From assembly GCF_013032455.1 (NCBI RefSeq), contig NZ_WQCF01000007.1, forward strand, positions 186,001 through 250,000: a DNA stretch of 64,000 nucleotides. The letters run 5' to 3'. The translations under genes and the position numbers were made by a program. Position 1 is the stretch's first letter; each line of letters begins with the position of its first letter. The stretch comes from Ruegeria atlantica (GTDB taxonomy: Bacteria; Pseudomonadota; Alphaproteobacteria; Rhodobacterales; Rhodobacteraceae). Shown in pieces: positions 54,430 to 62,358 of the stretch. The notes beneath the pieces were generated by a model. The model had not been told where the DNA came from. It did not search any database and saw only the letters and a program-made list of their open reading frames with translations.

Positions 54430-55010
54430 CCCAATTGGCTCTGCTACGACATGGGCACACTCATTGGAACCGCGCAGGGCGTATTCAGGGGCGTAGCGAT
54501 ATTCCTTTGGATGATCAGGCCCGAACTGAACTTTCAGCTACGCGCCTGCCCGAACCGTGGGAGAGTGCGGACCTTTGGTCCAGCCCTCTGTTGCGCGCCA
54601 GTGAAACGGCGCGTCTGGTCGCCGGGCGTGAACCGCAGACCAAGGGCGCGTTGACCGAGATGAACTGGGGCGATTGGGAAGGCCAGCGCGGAGTGGACCT
54701 AATCGCCGACCCGGACAGCGGCTATCGGCATATTGAAGACTGGAGCTGGAATTTCCGCCCGCCAAACGGTGAAAGCCCAGCCGAGGTTTGGAACCGACTG
54801 AAACCCTGGCTGGACGGATTGAAAAGTGACACGGTCGCCGTCTGCCATATCGGTATTATGCGGGTCATTCTTGCACGCGCCTGGGGGTGGAATTTCGACG
54901 GCCCTGCCCCCTTTAAGATCAAGCGCAACCGACTTTATATCGTTGATATGACAACGCTTACTCCTCTGCCTGAGCCTATCCGCCTACTCAAAACCGGGGC
55001 ATCCCAATGA
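54426..55010 (+). CDS. Histidine phosphatase family protein
   Basis: The 194-residue protein has the phosphohistidine motif LLRHGHTHWNRAGRIQGRSDIPL at its N-terminus and the second catalytic His in AVCHIGIMRVIL. SSPLLRASETARLV and EMNWGDWEGQ are also typical of the branch with broad phosphatase or alpha-ribazole phosphatase activity. In this operon it could release phosphate from a sugar phosphate or glycolipid intermediate. Both ends overlap neighbouring glycosyltransferase genes, which ties it to the same pathway. Confidence 0.9.
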   Translation: MTQLALLRHGHTHWNRAGRIQGRSDIPLDDQARTELSATRLPEPWESADLWSSPLLRASETARLVAGREPQTKGALTEMNWGDWEGQRGVDLIADPDSGYRHIEDWSWNFRPPNGESPAEVWNRLKPWLDGLKSDTVAVCHIGIMRVILARAWGWNFDGPAPFKIKRNRLYIVDMTTLTPLPEPIRLLKTGASQ

Positions 55011-56146
55011 AGGTGATGATCGTTGTCACTCATTTACTGGGCACGGGCCATCTCAGCCGTGCGCTGACACTTGGCCGGGCATTTGTTCACAACGGCCACA
55101 AGACATTTGTCGTCTCGGGCGGAATGCCAGCATCCCAACTAGACGGTACAGGCATGACGGTGCTGGGCTTGCCGCCTCTCCGCTCGGACGGCACCGACTT
55201 CACCACGCTTTTAAACCAAAGCGGTGAGGTCGCGGATGCAGATTACCTGAAGGCGCGTGAGACGGCTTTGGTCGAAGCCATTCAGAGCTTTGAGCCGGAC
55301 ATTCTGATCACAGAGCTGTTTCCCTTTGGCCGCCGATCACTGGCGGCCGAATTCAACGCGGCTTTGGAGGCAGCACAAACCCTGCCACGTCGACCGATTA
55401 TTCTGGGTTCGATCCGAGACATTCTGGCGCCGCCTTCCAAACCCTCAAAAGCGGAACGTACGGCGGAGATTATCGAGCGATACTACGACGGTATCCTCGT
55501 TCATTCGGATCAAAGCGTTGTTCCCTTAGACATCAGTTGGCCCGTTACAGACCACTTGCGACAGCGTTTGCTCTACACCGGTTTTGTAGCGCCCGGAGCC
55601 CCGGTGCCGCATGTTGATTTGGTGGGCAAAGACGAAATTCTGGTCAGCGCTGGTGGTGGATCGGTAGGTCAACCGATCTTTCACGCGGCCATCGAGGCCG
55701 CCCGAAAGATGCCCAACAGGCGCTGGCGCCTGTTGGTCGGCGGGCAGGATGCGCGGATGCGTATTGACCAATTAAATATGCTCATCGGTGATGCCCCGGT
55801 GACATTGGAACCTGTGCGCCCCGATTTCCGCCAGATGCTACCGCTTGCTGCGGCCTCGGTCAGTATGTGCGGCTACAACACTGCGCTGGATATTTTGCAG
55901 TCAGGGACACCCGCAGTTTTCATTCCATTTGACGATGGCAAGGAAGTTGAGCAGAGCTTGCGCGGGCAGAGCTTATCCAACTTGCCTGCCATCGACGTGC
56001 TGCCCAGCAAGGAACTTAACGGAGACGTTCTGGCGCGCGCCGTTGATGCAGTCATGTCCAGCGGCCCGCGCCCGGTTCCCACACAGGGCTTTGACGGAGC
56101 CGCCCGAACGGTTGAGATAGCAGCGAAACTTAGAGGGCGAGCATGA
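55007..56146 (+). CDS. GT-B glycosyltransferase, MurG-like (COG4671 type), second copy
   Basis: The 379-residue protein begins MKVMIVVTHLLGTGHLSRALTLGRAF, parallel to the HDTFGLGHLRRSRALA of the enzyme at 50895. It has the C-terminal LVSAGGGSVGQPIFHAA and MCGYNTALDILQSGTPAVFIPFDD. The two are distant paralogues within one operon. An ASITELFPFG-like segment (ILITELFPFGRRSLAAEF) may form part of the acceptor site. Substrates are unknown. It overlaps the phosphatase gene and the deacetylase gene by four bases each. Confidence 0.87.
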   Translation: MKVMIVVTHLLGTGHLSRALTLGRAFVHNGHKTFVVSGGMPASQLDGTGMTVLGLPPLRSDGTDFTTLLNQSGEVADADYLKARETALVEAIQSFEPDILITELFPFGRRSLAAEFNAALEAAQTLPRRPIILGSIRDILAPPSKPSKAERTAEIIERYYDGILVHSDQSVVPLDISWPVTDHLRQRLLYTGFVAPGAPVPHVDLVGKDEILVSAGGGSVGQPIFHAAIEAARKMPNRRWRLLVGGQDARMRIDQLNMLIGDAPVTLEPVRPDFRQMLPLAAASVSMCGYNTALDILQSGTPAVFIPFDDGKEVEQSLRGQSLSNLPAIDVLPSKELNGDVLARAVDAVMSSGPRPVPTQGFDGAARTVEIAAKLRGRA

Positions 56147-56913
56147 CAATGGATTGGCGCCCTCTGGATACTGAATTGAACGCTTGGGTGGCCGAAGGGC
56201 TGACCCTGCCCGTGTGGTGGCGTGACGACGATGCAGTTTTTGCGACGCCGCAACTTGAGACATTGGCAGAGCTTTCACAGGTTTTAGGTGTACCGGTGCA
56301 CCTTGCAGTCATTCCCCGCGATGCCAATGAATCGCTTATCGATCACGTCGTGAACCACGCAACACTTATTCCCGTGGTACATGGCTGGGCGCATCAAAAC
56401 CACGCGCTGCCGGACGAGAAGAAATCCGAGTTTCGCCTGCACCGCCCGATAAACGATATTCTTGACGATGCAAGGGCCGGGCTTAAGCGGCTGCAATCTC
56501 AGTTCGGAAACAGGCTCTGCCCGATGTTTGTCCCCCCGTGGAACCGTATCGCACCCGAGGTGGTGCAGGAGCTGCCGGGTTTGGGCTATCGCATTATTTC
56601 AACCGCGACACCGCGCAAGGTCAGAAATCCGGCGCCCGGTCTGGAGCAGATCAACACCCATCTGGACCCGATCGACTGGCGTGGCACACGAGGGCTGATC
56701 AATGCGGACAGGTTGATTGCTCAAACTGCCAACCTGCTGCGCGAACGACGCGAAGGACGCACCGACAACACCGAGCCGTTCGGCGTCTTGACCCATCATC
56801 TGGTCCATGATCAGGACATCTGGACCTTTACCGAGGCGTTGCTGCGCCGCCTTCTGAACGGCCCCGGCTATGCCTGGGTTGCACTAAATGAACCAACCGG
56901 AGAACCTGAATGA
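56143..56913 (+). CDS. NodB-like polysaccharide deacetylase family protein
   Basis: The 256-residue protein has the NodB-type metal site in pieces: WWRDDDAVFATPQ (motif 1 Asp pair), VVHGWAHQNHAL (His-x4-His) and MFVPPWNRI (motif 3). No signal peptide is present, so it should act in the cytosol on an activated sugar or a lipid-linked intermediate, not on an exported polymer. De-N-acetylation would leave a free amino group. It is coupled to the glycosyltransferase before it and the methyltransferase after it. Confidence 0.85.
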   Translation: MTMDWRPLDTELNAWVAEGLTLPVWWRDDDAVFATPQLETLAELSQVLGVPVHLAVIPRDANESLIDHVVNHATLIPVVHGWAHQNHALPDEKKSEFRLHRPINDILDDARAGLKRLQSQFGNRLCPMFVPPWNRIAPEVVQELPGLGYRIISTATPRKVRNPAPGLEQINTHLDPIDWRGTRGLINADRLIAQTANLLRERREGRTDNTEPFGVLTHHLVHDQDIWTFTEALLRRLLNGPGYAWVALNEPTGEPE

Positions 56914-57386
56914 GCCGACTGGATTCCATGCTACGCCGCCTGACGGCGCAACGCGACGGGCTGAACTGGGCCGTCGCGCAGATCAGCGATATGGAAGGCG
57001 ATGTTCTGGATATGGGATTGGGCAATGGCCGCACCTATGACCACCTGCGGGAAATCCTGTCCAACCGGCGTATCTGGGTGATGGACCGGGTGCTGCAGTG
57101 CCACCCGTCCAGCACCCCTCCGGCTGAGGACTTTCTGCAGGGCGAAGCGGAACCCATGCTGGAAAAACTGGCCGCTAGTGGCCCAAGCATCGCGCTGGCC
57201 CATTACGATTTCGGGCGCGGCATCAAAGAGGAGGACGTCGCCGAAGCCGCCCGCCTCAGCCCCCTGATCAAGCAGGTGATGCGACCCGGAGGGTTGCTGA
57301 TTTCGGGTCAGCCTCTGGTTGGGTTCGAACAGATCAGCGGCCCGGACACCATCGCGCTAGACCGTTACCTGTTCTACCGGGCCTGA
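56910..57386 (+). CDS. Small class I SAM-dependent methyltransferase, last gene of glycosyltransferase operon
   Basis: The 158-residue protein shows VLDMGLGNGRTYDHL (SAM-binding motif I), WVMDRVLQCHPSSTPP and LAHYDFGRG. It matches the Methyltransf_17 type and is paralogous to the protein at 40125-40622. The natural substrate is unknown; methylation of a sugar or of an amine freed by the deacetylase is possible. The start overlaps the deacetylase stop by four bases. Its stop is directly followed by the phnM stop on the other strand. Confidence 0.87.
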   Translation: MSRLDSMLRRLTAQRDGLNWAVAQISDMEGDVLDMGLGNGRTYDHLREILSNRRIWVMDRVLQCHPSSTPPAEDFLQGEAEPMLEKLAASGPSIALAHYDFGRGIKEEDVAEAARLSPLIKQVMRPGGLLISGQPLVGFEQISGPDTIALDRYLFYRA

Positions 57387-58526
57387 TCAGGCCACACGCC
57401 GCCCGCGCGACCAGACGCCGTTCAGCGCGGGTGCACCTTCGCGCAGACGGAACCGGATCACATCCGCACGAGCTCCGGCACGCAATTCACCTCGGTCCTG
57501 CAATCCGACAACTTGTGCGGGGGCCTGCGTTACCGTGCGCAAACCCCTAGCCATATCTCCCCATTCCTCTCCAAGCCGCACGGCTGACAGCAGCAGCGCA
57601 GCGGGTACATAGTCCGAGGACAGAATGTCGAGATGGCCCAGATCGGCAAGTTCCTGCGCGGCCACATTGCCGGAATGCGACCCGCCCCGGATCACGTTTG
57701 GCGCCCCCATCATCACCTTAATACCGTGGTCATGGCAGGCTCGGGCGGCCTCAACCGTGGTTGGAAACTCAGCAAGTTTGATACCGTGACCTGCCGACAC
57801 CGCGACCTGCTCAGCTGTGGTATCATCATGGCTGGCCAGCATCGCGCCAAATCGCTTAGCGGCTTTCACTGTTTCAATTTCATGCCGGTTACCATTACGC
57901 GTGCGCAGCTTTTTGAGGTGCGCTACATGCTGCAGGAACTCGTCATCATTCATGCCGTGCTTGCCTTTCATGTAGGCCTCCAGCTGCGCCATATTCCGAA
58001 ATTGCCGCTGCCCGGGCGTGTGGTCCATCAACGAAACCAGACCAACGCGATCCTCAGTGCTGAATTCGTCCAGCTCATCCACTAGCGTCTCCGAGCACAC
58101 TTCGGCCCGCAGGTGCAGAAAGTGGCTGATCTTCAGGGCATCCTGTTCACGCAACTGCCACAGCTCACGCGACAAATCGCGAGCGTACCTTTTGTAGCGC
58201 TGGCCGCTAGGGATCGAGCCAATGCGCATCGCGTCGAACACGGTGGTGATCCCGGTGCTGGCCAGTTCTGCATCATGAGCCAAAATCGCCGCAGCGTGGG
58301 GCCAATCAACCTTGGGGCGCGGCTGGATGTGGCGCTCAAGGTTATCCGTGTGCAATTCGACCAGACCAGGGCTCACATAATCACCCCCGCAATCGACCGC
58401 GCCTGCTGGAACCGTCGGGCCGGTGTCAACCTCGGCAATGGTCTCTCCAACAATGCGGACGCTGCCGGTCACCGTCTCATTCGGAAGAACAAGCGTGGCA
58501 TTGGCAAGGATCGTTTCTTCTGTCAT
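57387..58526 (-). CDS. phnM: Alpha-D-ribose 1-methylphosphonate 5-triphosphate diphosphatase
   Basis: This C-P lyase pathway enzyme removes pyrophosphate from the ribose 1-alkylphosphonate 5-triphosphate made by PhnGHI(L). The 379 residues show the amidohydrolase-type metal site ELHTDNLERHIQPRPK, with VSLMDHTPGQRQF, LASHDDT and LSSDYVPAALLL. The length is typical. It is transcribed toward the glycosyltransferase operon, whose last stop is adjacent. The divergent DUF1045 gene starts 52 bases away. Confidence 0.95.
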   Translation of the reverse strand: MTEETILANATLVLPNETVTGSVRIVGETIAEVDTGPTVPAGAVDCGGDYVSPGLVELHTDNLERHIQPRPKVDWPHAAAILAHDAELASTGITTVFDAMRIGSIPSGQRYKRYARDLSRELWQLREQDALKISHFLHLRAEVCSETLVDELDEFSTEDRVGLVSLMDHTPGQRQFRNMAQLEAYMKGKHGMNDDEFLQHVAHLKKLRTRNGNRHEIETVKAAKRFGAMLASHDDTTAEQVAVSAGHGIKLAEFPTTVEAARACHDHGIKVMMGAPNVIRGGSHSGNVAAQELADLGHLDILSSDYVPAALLLSAVRLGEEWGDMARGLRTVTQAPAQVVGLQDRGELRAGARADVIRFRLREGAPALNGVWSRGRRVA

Positions 58527-58578
58527 CTGAACTTCACACGATTTGAGCTATTGGGAAGGCCACACATAGGAGGCCACT

Positions 58579-59262
58579 GTGACATTCACGCGATACGCGA
58601 TCTATTTTGCGCCACCCGCAGACGCGGAATGGACGAAATTTGCCACCAACTGGCTGGGCTGGGACATGGAGGCGGGCAGGACCTGCGACCATCCGGTGGT
58701 CGACGGCGTGGACGTTGCAGCCGTGACCGATGTGCCGCGTAAATATGGGTTGCATGCAACGATGAAGCCGCCCTTCCGCCTGCACGAAGGGCAAACGATT
58801 GAGGCATTGTCCGACGCCTGCGCGCACCTTGCGGCCACGCAGACCGCCGCCATGCTGGATGGGTTGAAGATTGTGCGTCTGGGTCGTTTTCTGGCCTTGC
58901 GCCCAGTAGGGGATGAAACCGCTCTGAACACCCTGGCCACAGCCTGCGTGCGCGATCTGGACAGCTTTCGCGCCCCTGCGCCCCTGGCCGAGCTGGACCG
59001 TCGTCGTGTCAACGGCCTGTCGGCGGAACAGGACGCCAACCTTGTGCAGTGGGGCTATCCATATGTGATGGGGTCCTTTCGGTTTCACATCACCCTCAGC
59101 GGCAAGTTGAACAAACCCGCGTTGGTGGCGACTCAGGACGCGCTGCAAGCGCAACTGGCACCCCTGCTGCCCACCCCGTTTCAAATCAACGATCTGGCTC
59201 TGGTGGGCGAGGCTGCAGATGGCCGGTTTCACCTGATCCATCGCTACGCCCTCTCCGGCTGA
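58579..59262 (+). CDS. DUF1045 phosphonate operon protein (2H phosphoesterase-like)
   Basis: The 227-residue protein is the DUF1045 type repeatedly found in phn operons. It carries two HxT motifs, YGLHATMKPPF near residue 57 and FRFHITLSGKL near 172. These are the catalytic pair of 2H phosphoesterases, which open cyclic phosphates. In E. coli the cyclic ribose phosphate from PhnJ is opened by PhnP; no phnP is in the window, so this protein may replace it. The GTG start has AGGAGG five bases upstream. The gene is on the strand opposite to all other phn genes, and its end overlaps phnN by 19 bases. Confidence 0.9.
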   Translation: MTFTRYAIYFAPPADAEWTKFATNWLGWDMEAGRTCDHPVVDGVDVAAVTDVPRKYGLHATMKPPFRLHEGQTIEALSDACAHLAATQTAAMLDGLKIVRLGRFLALRPVGDETALNTLATACVRDLDSFRAPAPLAELDRRRVNGLSAEQDANLVQWGYPYVMGSFRFHITLSGKLNKPALVATQDALQAQLAPLLPTPFQINDLALVGEAADGRFHLIHRYALSG

Positions 59263-59792
59263 AGCTGCGTAAGGATTGCGTTGATCGTGGCGTCCAGCGG
59301 TCCCGAGTTGTCGATCTCGATCACTCGGGTCAATCCGTCAGGCAGAGGGGCCTTGGCGCGGGCCAGACGTCGCGCCTGTTCGGTCGCATTCTCTCGCGCA
59401 CGCGCCGACAAGCGCCGTGCCAGAATATCCGGTTCCGCAGTCAGTGAAATCACGATCAAATCACCGAACTCTTCCTGCGCGTGCACCAGAACCGAACGGG
59501 ACAAATTCACCAATACCGCATCCGCTTGTTGCCTGAGGTCTTCGATACGCTTGGGTACCCCGTAAAACAGATCATGGGCGAACCAGTGCAGGGCAAAGGC
59601 ACCCTCGGCAACCAACTGCTGAAAACGCTCGGCAGAAACCCGGTCGAAATCTTCACCCTCTTCCCCCTCGGGCCGTGTGATCACCCGGCGCACCCGATGA
59701 ATACCGGGCGAAGACGCTGCGAGCGCCTCCATCACACTGTCCTTGCCAACGCCGGAGGGGCCAACAACTGCGATGACTGGCGCAACGGTCAT
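59244..59792 (-). CDS. phnN: Ribose 1,5-bisphosphate phosphokinase
   Basis: This guanylate-kinase-like enzyme of 182 residues converts ribose 1,5-bisphosphate to PRPP, the last step of the C-P lyase pathway. The P-loop is VVGPSGVGKDSVMEAL at residue 7, followed by RRVITRPEGEEGEDF and WFAHDLFYGVP. The start overlaps the phnL stop by four bases (ATGA). The 3' end overlaps the DUF1045 gene on the other strand. Confidence 0.95.
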   Translation of the reverse strand: MTVAPVIAVVGPSGVGKDSVMEALAASSPGIHRVRRVITRPEGEEGEDFDRVSAERFQQLVAEGAFALHWFAHDLFYGVPKRIEDLRQQADAVLVNLSRSVLVHAQEEFGDLIVISLTAEPDILARRLSARARENATEQARRLARAKAPLPDGLTRVIEIDNSGPLDATINAILTQLQPERA

Positions 59793-60472
59793 GCCGCCAC
59801 TCCGGGGGTGAATTCCGACACGTTAATCTCACGGTCGCAGACCCGTTCGCGCGCGCCGACATCGTGGAAAATACCCACGATCGCAGCCCCGCGCGCATTG
59901 GCCTCTTCAATCAGCGACAAGACAGTCTCACGGTTCTGCGCATCCAGAGAGGCCGTAGGCTCATCAATCAGTAATGCCGGATAGTCATGCACAAAGCCAC
60001 GGGCGATATTCACCCGTTGCTGCTCACCTCCGGAAAAGGTCGTCGGGCTGAGCCTCCATAGACCCTCAGGGATATTGAGCCGCGCCAACAAGGACGCCGC
60101 CTTGTCCAGTGCCTCAGTCTTGTCGCATCCAATGGTCAGCAATGGTTCGGCCACCACCTCCAGCGTAGGAACACGCGGCACGACGCGCAGGAACTGACTT
60201 ACATAGCCTAAAGTCTCGCGCCGCAGCGCCAGAATCTCGCGCGGCTCGGCCTGTGCCACATCCAGACCGGCGACCAAAACCTGACCCGAGGCCGCTAGGT
60301 AGTTTCCGTAGATTACGCGCATCAGGGTAGACTTACCCGCCCCCGATGCCCCGGTCAGGGCCACACATTCACCGGGCGCAACCTTCAGCGATGCCCCTTC
60401 CATCACCGGGATCACTGCACTGCCCTGATTGTGCAGGGTAAAGCTCTTGCTGACGTCTCTAAGCTCAATCAT
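59789..60472 (-). CDS. phnL: C-P lyase ABC-like subunit PhnL
   Basis: The 227-residue ABC-type ATPase belongs to the C-P lyase machinery, needed for forming the ribose phosphonate intermediate. Walker A is LTGASGAGKSTLMRVIYG, signature FSGGEQQRVNIARG, Walker B LLIDEPTASLD, H-loop IVGIFHDV. The length is usual. phnN follows with an overlap of four bases, and phnK precedes it by 24 bases. It has no membrane partner in the operon, as expected, since it acts with the lyase complex. Confidence 0.95.
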   Translation of the reverse strand: MIELRDVSKSFTLHNQGSAVIPVMEGASLKVAPGECVALTGASGAGKSTLMRVIYGNYLAASGQVLVAGLDVAQAEPREILALRRETLGYVSQFLRVVPRVPTLEVVAEPLLTIGCDKTEALDKAASLLARLNIPEGLWRLSPTTFSGGEQQRVNIARGFVHDYPALLIDEPTASLDAQNRETVLSLIEEANARGAAIVGIFHDVGARERVCDREINVSEFTPGVAA

Positions 60473-60496
60473 CGCACTTCATCTTTTCAAAAATAC

Positions 60497-61267
60497 TCAA
60501 ACCTGCAGAACACTGGACACTAGCAGCTGCGTATAACCATGTTGCGGATCGTCCAGCACCTGATCGGTCAGACCAGCCTCAACCACATGACCGCTTTTCA
60601 TCACCATCAACCGATCCGCCAACAGGCGAACCACGGCCAGGTCATGAGTAACGATAATCGCGCTCAAGCCCATTTCACGCACCAACCCCCGCAGCAGGTC
60701 CAGCAGCCGTGCCTGAACTGACACATCCAGCCCACCGGTCGGTTCATCCATGAACACCAGCCGAGGGCCCGTCACCAGGTTTCGGGCAATCTGCAACCGC
60801 TGCTGCATGCCGCCCGAAAACGCAGTCGGCCGGTCATCCACGCGGCTCTCGTCGATCTCAACCCGCCCTAGCCAGTCCACCGCCTTGTCCCGGATCGCGC
60901 CATAGTGGCGGTCGCCCACGGCCATCAACCGCTCACCAATATTGCCGCCCGCGCTGACGGACATACGCAGCCCATCTCGGGCGTGCTGGTGGACAAAAGC
61001 CCAATCGGTGCGCCCCAACATCCGACGTTCCGGCTCGGTCATAGTCACCGTATCCATCGGCCCACCAGCTCGGGTGTCAAAGACAACCTGACCCGCATCG
61101 GGCTCCAGATGCCCCGCCATACAATTCAGCAGGGTCGACTTACCCGACCCGCTTTCTCCGACGATCCCCATCACCTCGCCGGGGTAGAGATCGAAGTTTA
61201 CATCCGTGCAGCCGATCCGCGCACCATAGCGTTTCTCGATGCCTTTGACTTGCAACAGCGGTGTCAT
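60497..61267 (-). CDS. phnK: C-P lyase complex ABC subunit PhnK
   Basis: The 256-residue ABC protein binds the PhnGHIJ core through PhnJ. Walker A is IVGESGSGKSTLLNCMAG, signature FSGGMQQRLQIARN, Walker B LVFMDEPTGGLD, and H-loop VTHDLAV. A C-terminal QHGYTQLLVSSVL segment resembles peptide-ABC ATPases. The start overlaps the phnJ stop by four bases, consistent with a fixed partner. Confidence 0.96.
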   Translation of the reverse strand: MTPLLQVKGIEKRYGARIGCTDVNFDLYPGEVMGIVGESGSGKSTLLNCMAGHLEPDAGQVVFDTRAGGPMDTVTMTEPERRMLGRTDWAFVHQHARDGLRMSVSAGGNIGERLMAVGDRHYGAIRDKAVDWLGRVEIDESRVDDRPTAFSGGMQQRLQIARNLVTGPRLVFMDEPTGGLDVSVQARLLDLLRGLVREMGLSAIIVTHDLAVVRLLADRLMVMKSGHVVEAGLTDQVLDDPQHGYTQLLVSSVLQV

Positions 61268-62124
61268 GCCGCGCCCTCCTCGGCCAACCGGCCTACATGG
61301 CCCGCCGTGCAGCGGGACCGGCAGTAATCGGTATCCGAACAGACAAACATGCGGTTACCAGCATCATCCATGATCACTTCATCCAGATAGCTGTCCTCGG
61401 CCCCGCACAGGTCGCAGGGATGGTCGGCCTTTGTGGCCTCGAACGGGTAATCCTCGAAGTCGAGGCTCACCACTTTCGTATGCGGCGGCACTGCATAAAT
61501 CCGCTGCTCACGCCCCGCGCCAAATAACTGGATCGCGTCCATCTCCAATTTGGGGTTGTCGAATTTCGGGATCGGGGATGGCTCCATCACATAGCGATCC
61601 GACACTTTCACCGGATAGGCGTACGACGTCGAAATCGCACCGTGCTGGCTGATATCCTCGTACAGCTTCACGTGCATAAGCCCATATTCCTCGAGGCTAT
61701 GCATCTTGCGCGTCTCGGTCTCGCGCGGTTCCAGAAAGCGCAGAGGTTCAGGGATCGGCACCTGATAGACGAGTATCTGATCTTCGCTCAGCTTTGCCTC
61801 AGGGATGCGGTGACGGGTCTGGATGACCGTTGCCTTTTCGGTTTCCTCGGTCGTTTCAACACCTGCGGTGTTCTCAAAGAATTTGCGGATCGAGACTGCG
61901 TTCGTCGTGTCATCCGCGCCCTGATCAATCACTTTGAATGTATCTTCCGGTGTCAGCGTCGCGGCCGAAACCTGCACTCCGCCTGTGCCCCAGCCATAAG
62001 GCATCGGCATCTCGCGGCTGGCGAAAGGCACCTGATAACCGGGCACAGCCAAACCTTTAAGAATGGCCCGACGAATCATTCGCTTGGTCTGTTCGTCTAA
62101 ATATGCAAAGTTGTACTCAGACAT
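61264..62124 (-). CDS. phnJ: Alpha-D-ribose 1-methylphosphonate 5-phosphate C-P lyase (radical SAM)
   Basis: This enzyme cleaves the carbon-phosphorus bond. The 286 residues begin MSEYNFAYLDEQTKRMIRRAILKG; an open frame continues 70 codons upstream but has no phnJ-like content. The cysteines Cys237, Cys240, Cys262 and Cys268 show the same spacing as E. coli Cys241, 244, 266 and 272, covering the iron-sulfur cluster and thiyl radical sites. An extra Cys272 follows. GWGTGGVQVSA is also conserved. It is coupled to phnK. The 234-base gap to phnI holds a small gene on the other strand. Confidence 0.97.
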   Translation of the reverse strand: MSEYNFAYLDEQTKRMIRRAILKGLAVPGYQVPFASREMPMPYGWGTGGVQVSAATLTPEDTFKVIDQGADDTTNAVSIRKFFENTAGVETTEETEKATVIQTRHRIPEAKLSEDQILVYQVPIPEPLRFLEPRETETRKMHSLEEYGLMHVKLYEDISQHGAISTSYAYPVKVSDRYVMEPSPIPKFDNPKLEMDAIQLFGAGREQRIYAVPPHTKVVSLDFEDYPFEATKADHPCDLCGAEDSYLDEVIMDDAGNRMFVCSDTDYCRSRCTAGHVGRLAEEGAA

Positions 62125-62167
62125 AGAAATACCCGTTATTGTAATGTGAACTAGGTAAGGGTTTTGA

Positions 62168-62356
62168 ATGAGTACCGAGATCTGGGTTGTCGCAATCGCA
62201 ATGCTCATCCTCTTGGTGATGTCCGCCAGACTTATCTCCATTTTCATCAAGCTTCGCCGAGGGGAGTACGACTCTACGGCGCGGCAGAGAGCAAACCGCA
62301 ATCCGACAGAATCGGACGGCACCGCCGCGCGCACGGACTATCTCGAAGGCGACTGA
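62168..62356 (+). CDS. Small single-pass membrane protein between phnI and phnJ, opposite strand
   Basis: The 62-residue frame starts MSTEIWVVAIAM, has one hydrophobic helix (about residues 5-27), a basic stretch (KLRRGEYDSTARQRANR) and an acidic tail. AGGTAAGGG lies upstream of the ATG. I recognise no family. It exactly fills the gap between phnJ and phnI and runs against the operon, an unusual position. Its composition is membrane-protein-like, so I favour a real gene, but a chance frame remains possible. Confidence 0.5.
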   Translation: MSTEIWVVAIAMLILLVMSARLISIFIKLRRGEYDSTARQRANRNPTESDGTAARTDYLEGD

Positions 62357-62358
62357 AC

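Noticed and set aside
58520..58537. CTGTCAT followed by ACTTCAC near the phnM start as a Pho box
   Set aside because: The second half matches poorly and the first half is made by the phnM start codon region itself.
62125..62334. Seventy extra residues at the start of PhnJ
   Set aside because: PhnJ proteins begin near MSEYNF. The upstream stretch has no family content and lies antisense to the small membrane frame.
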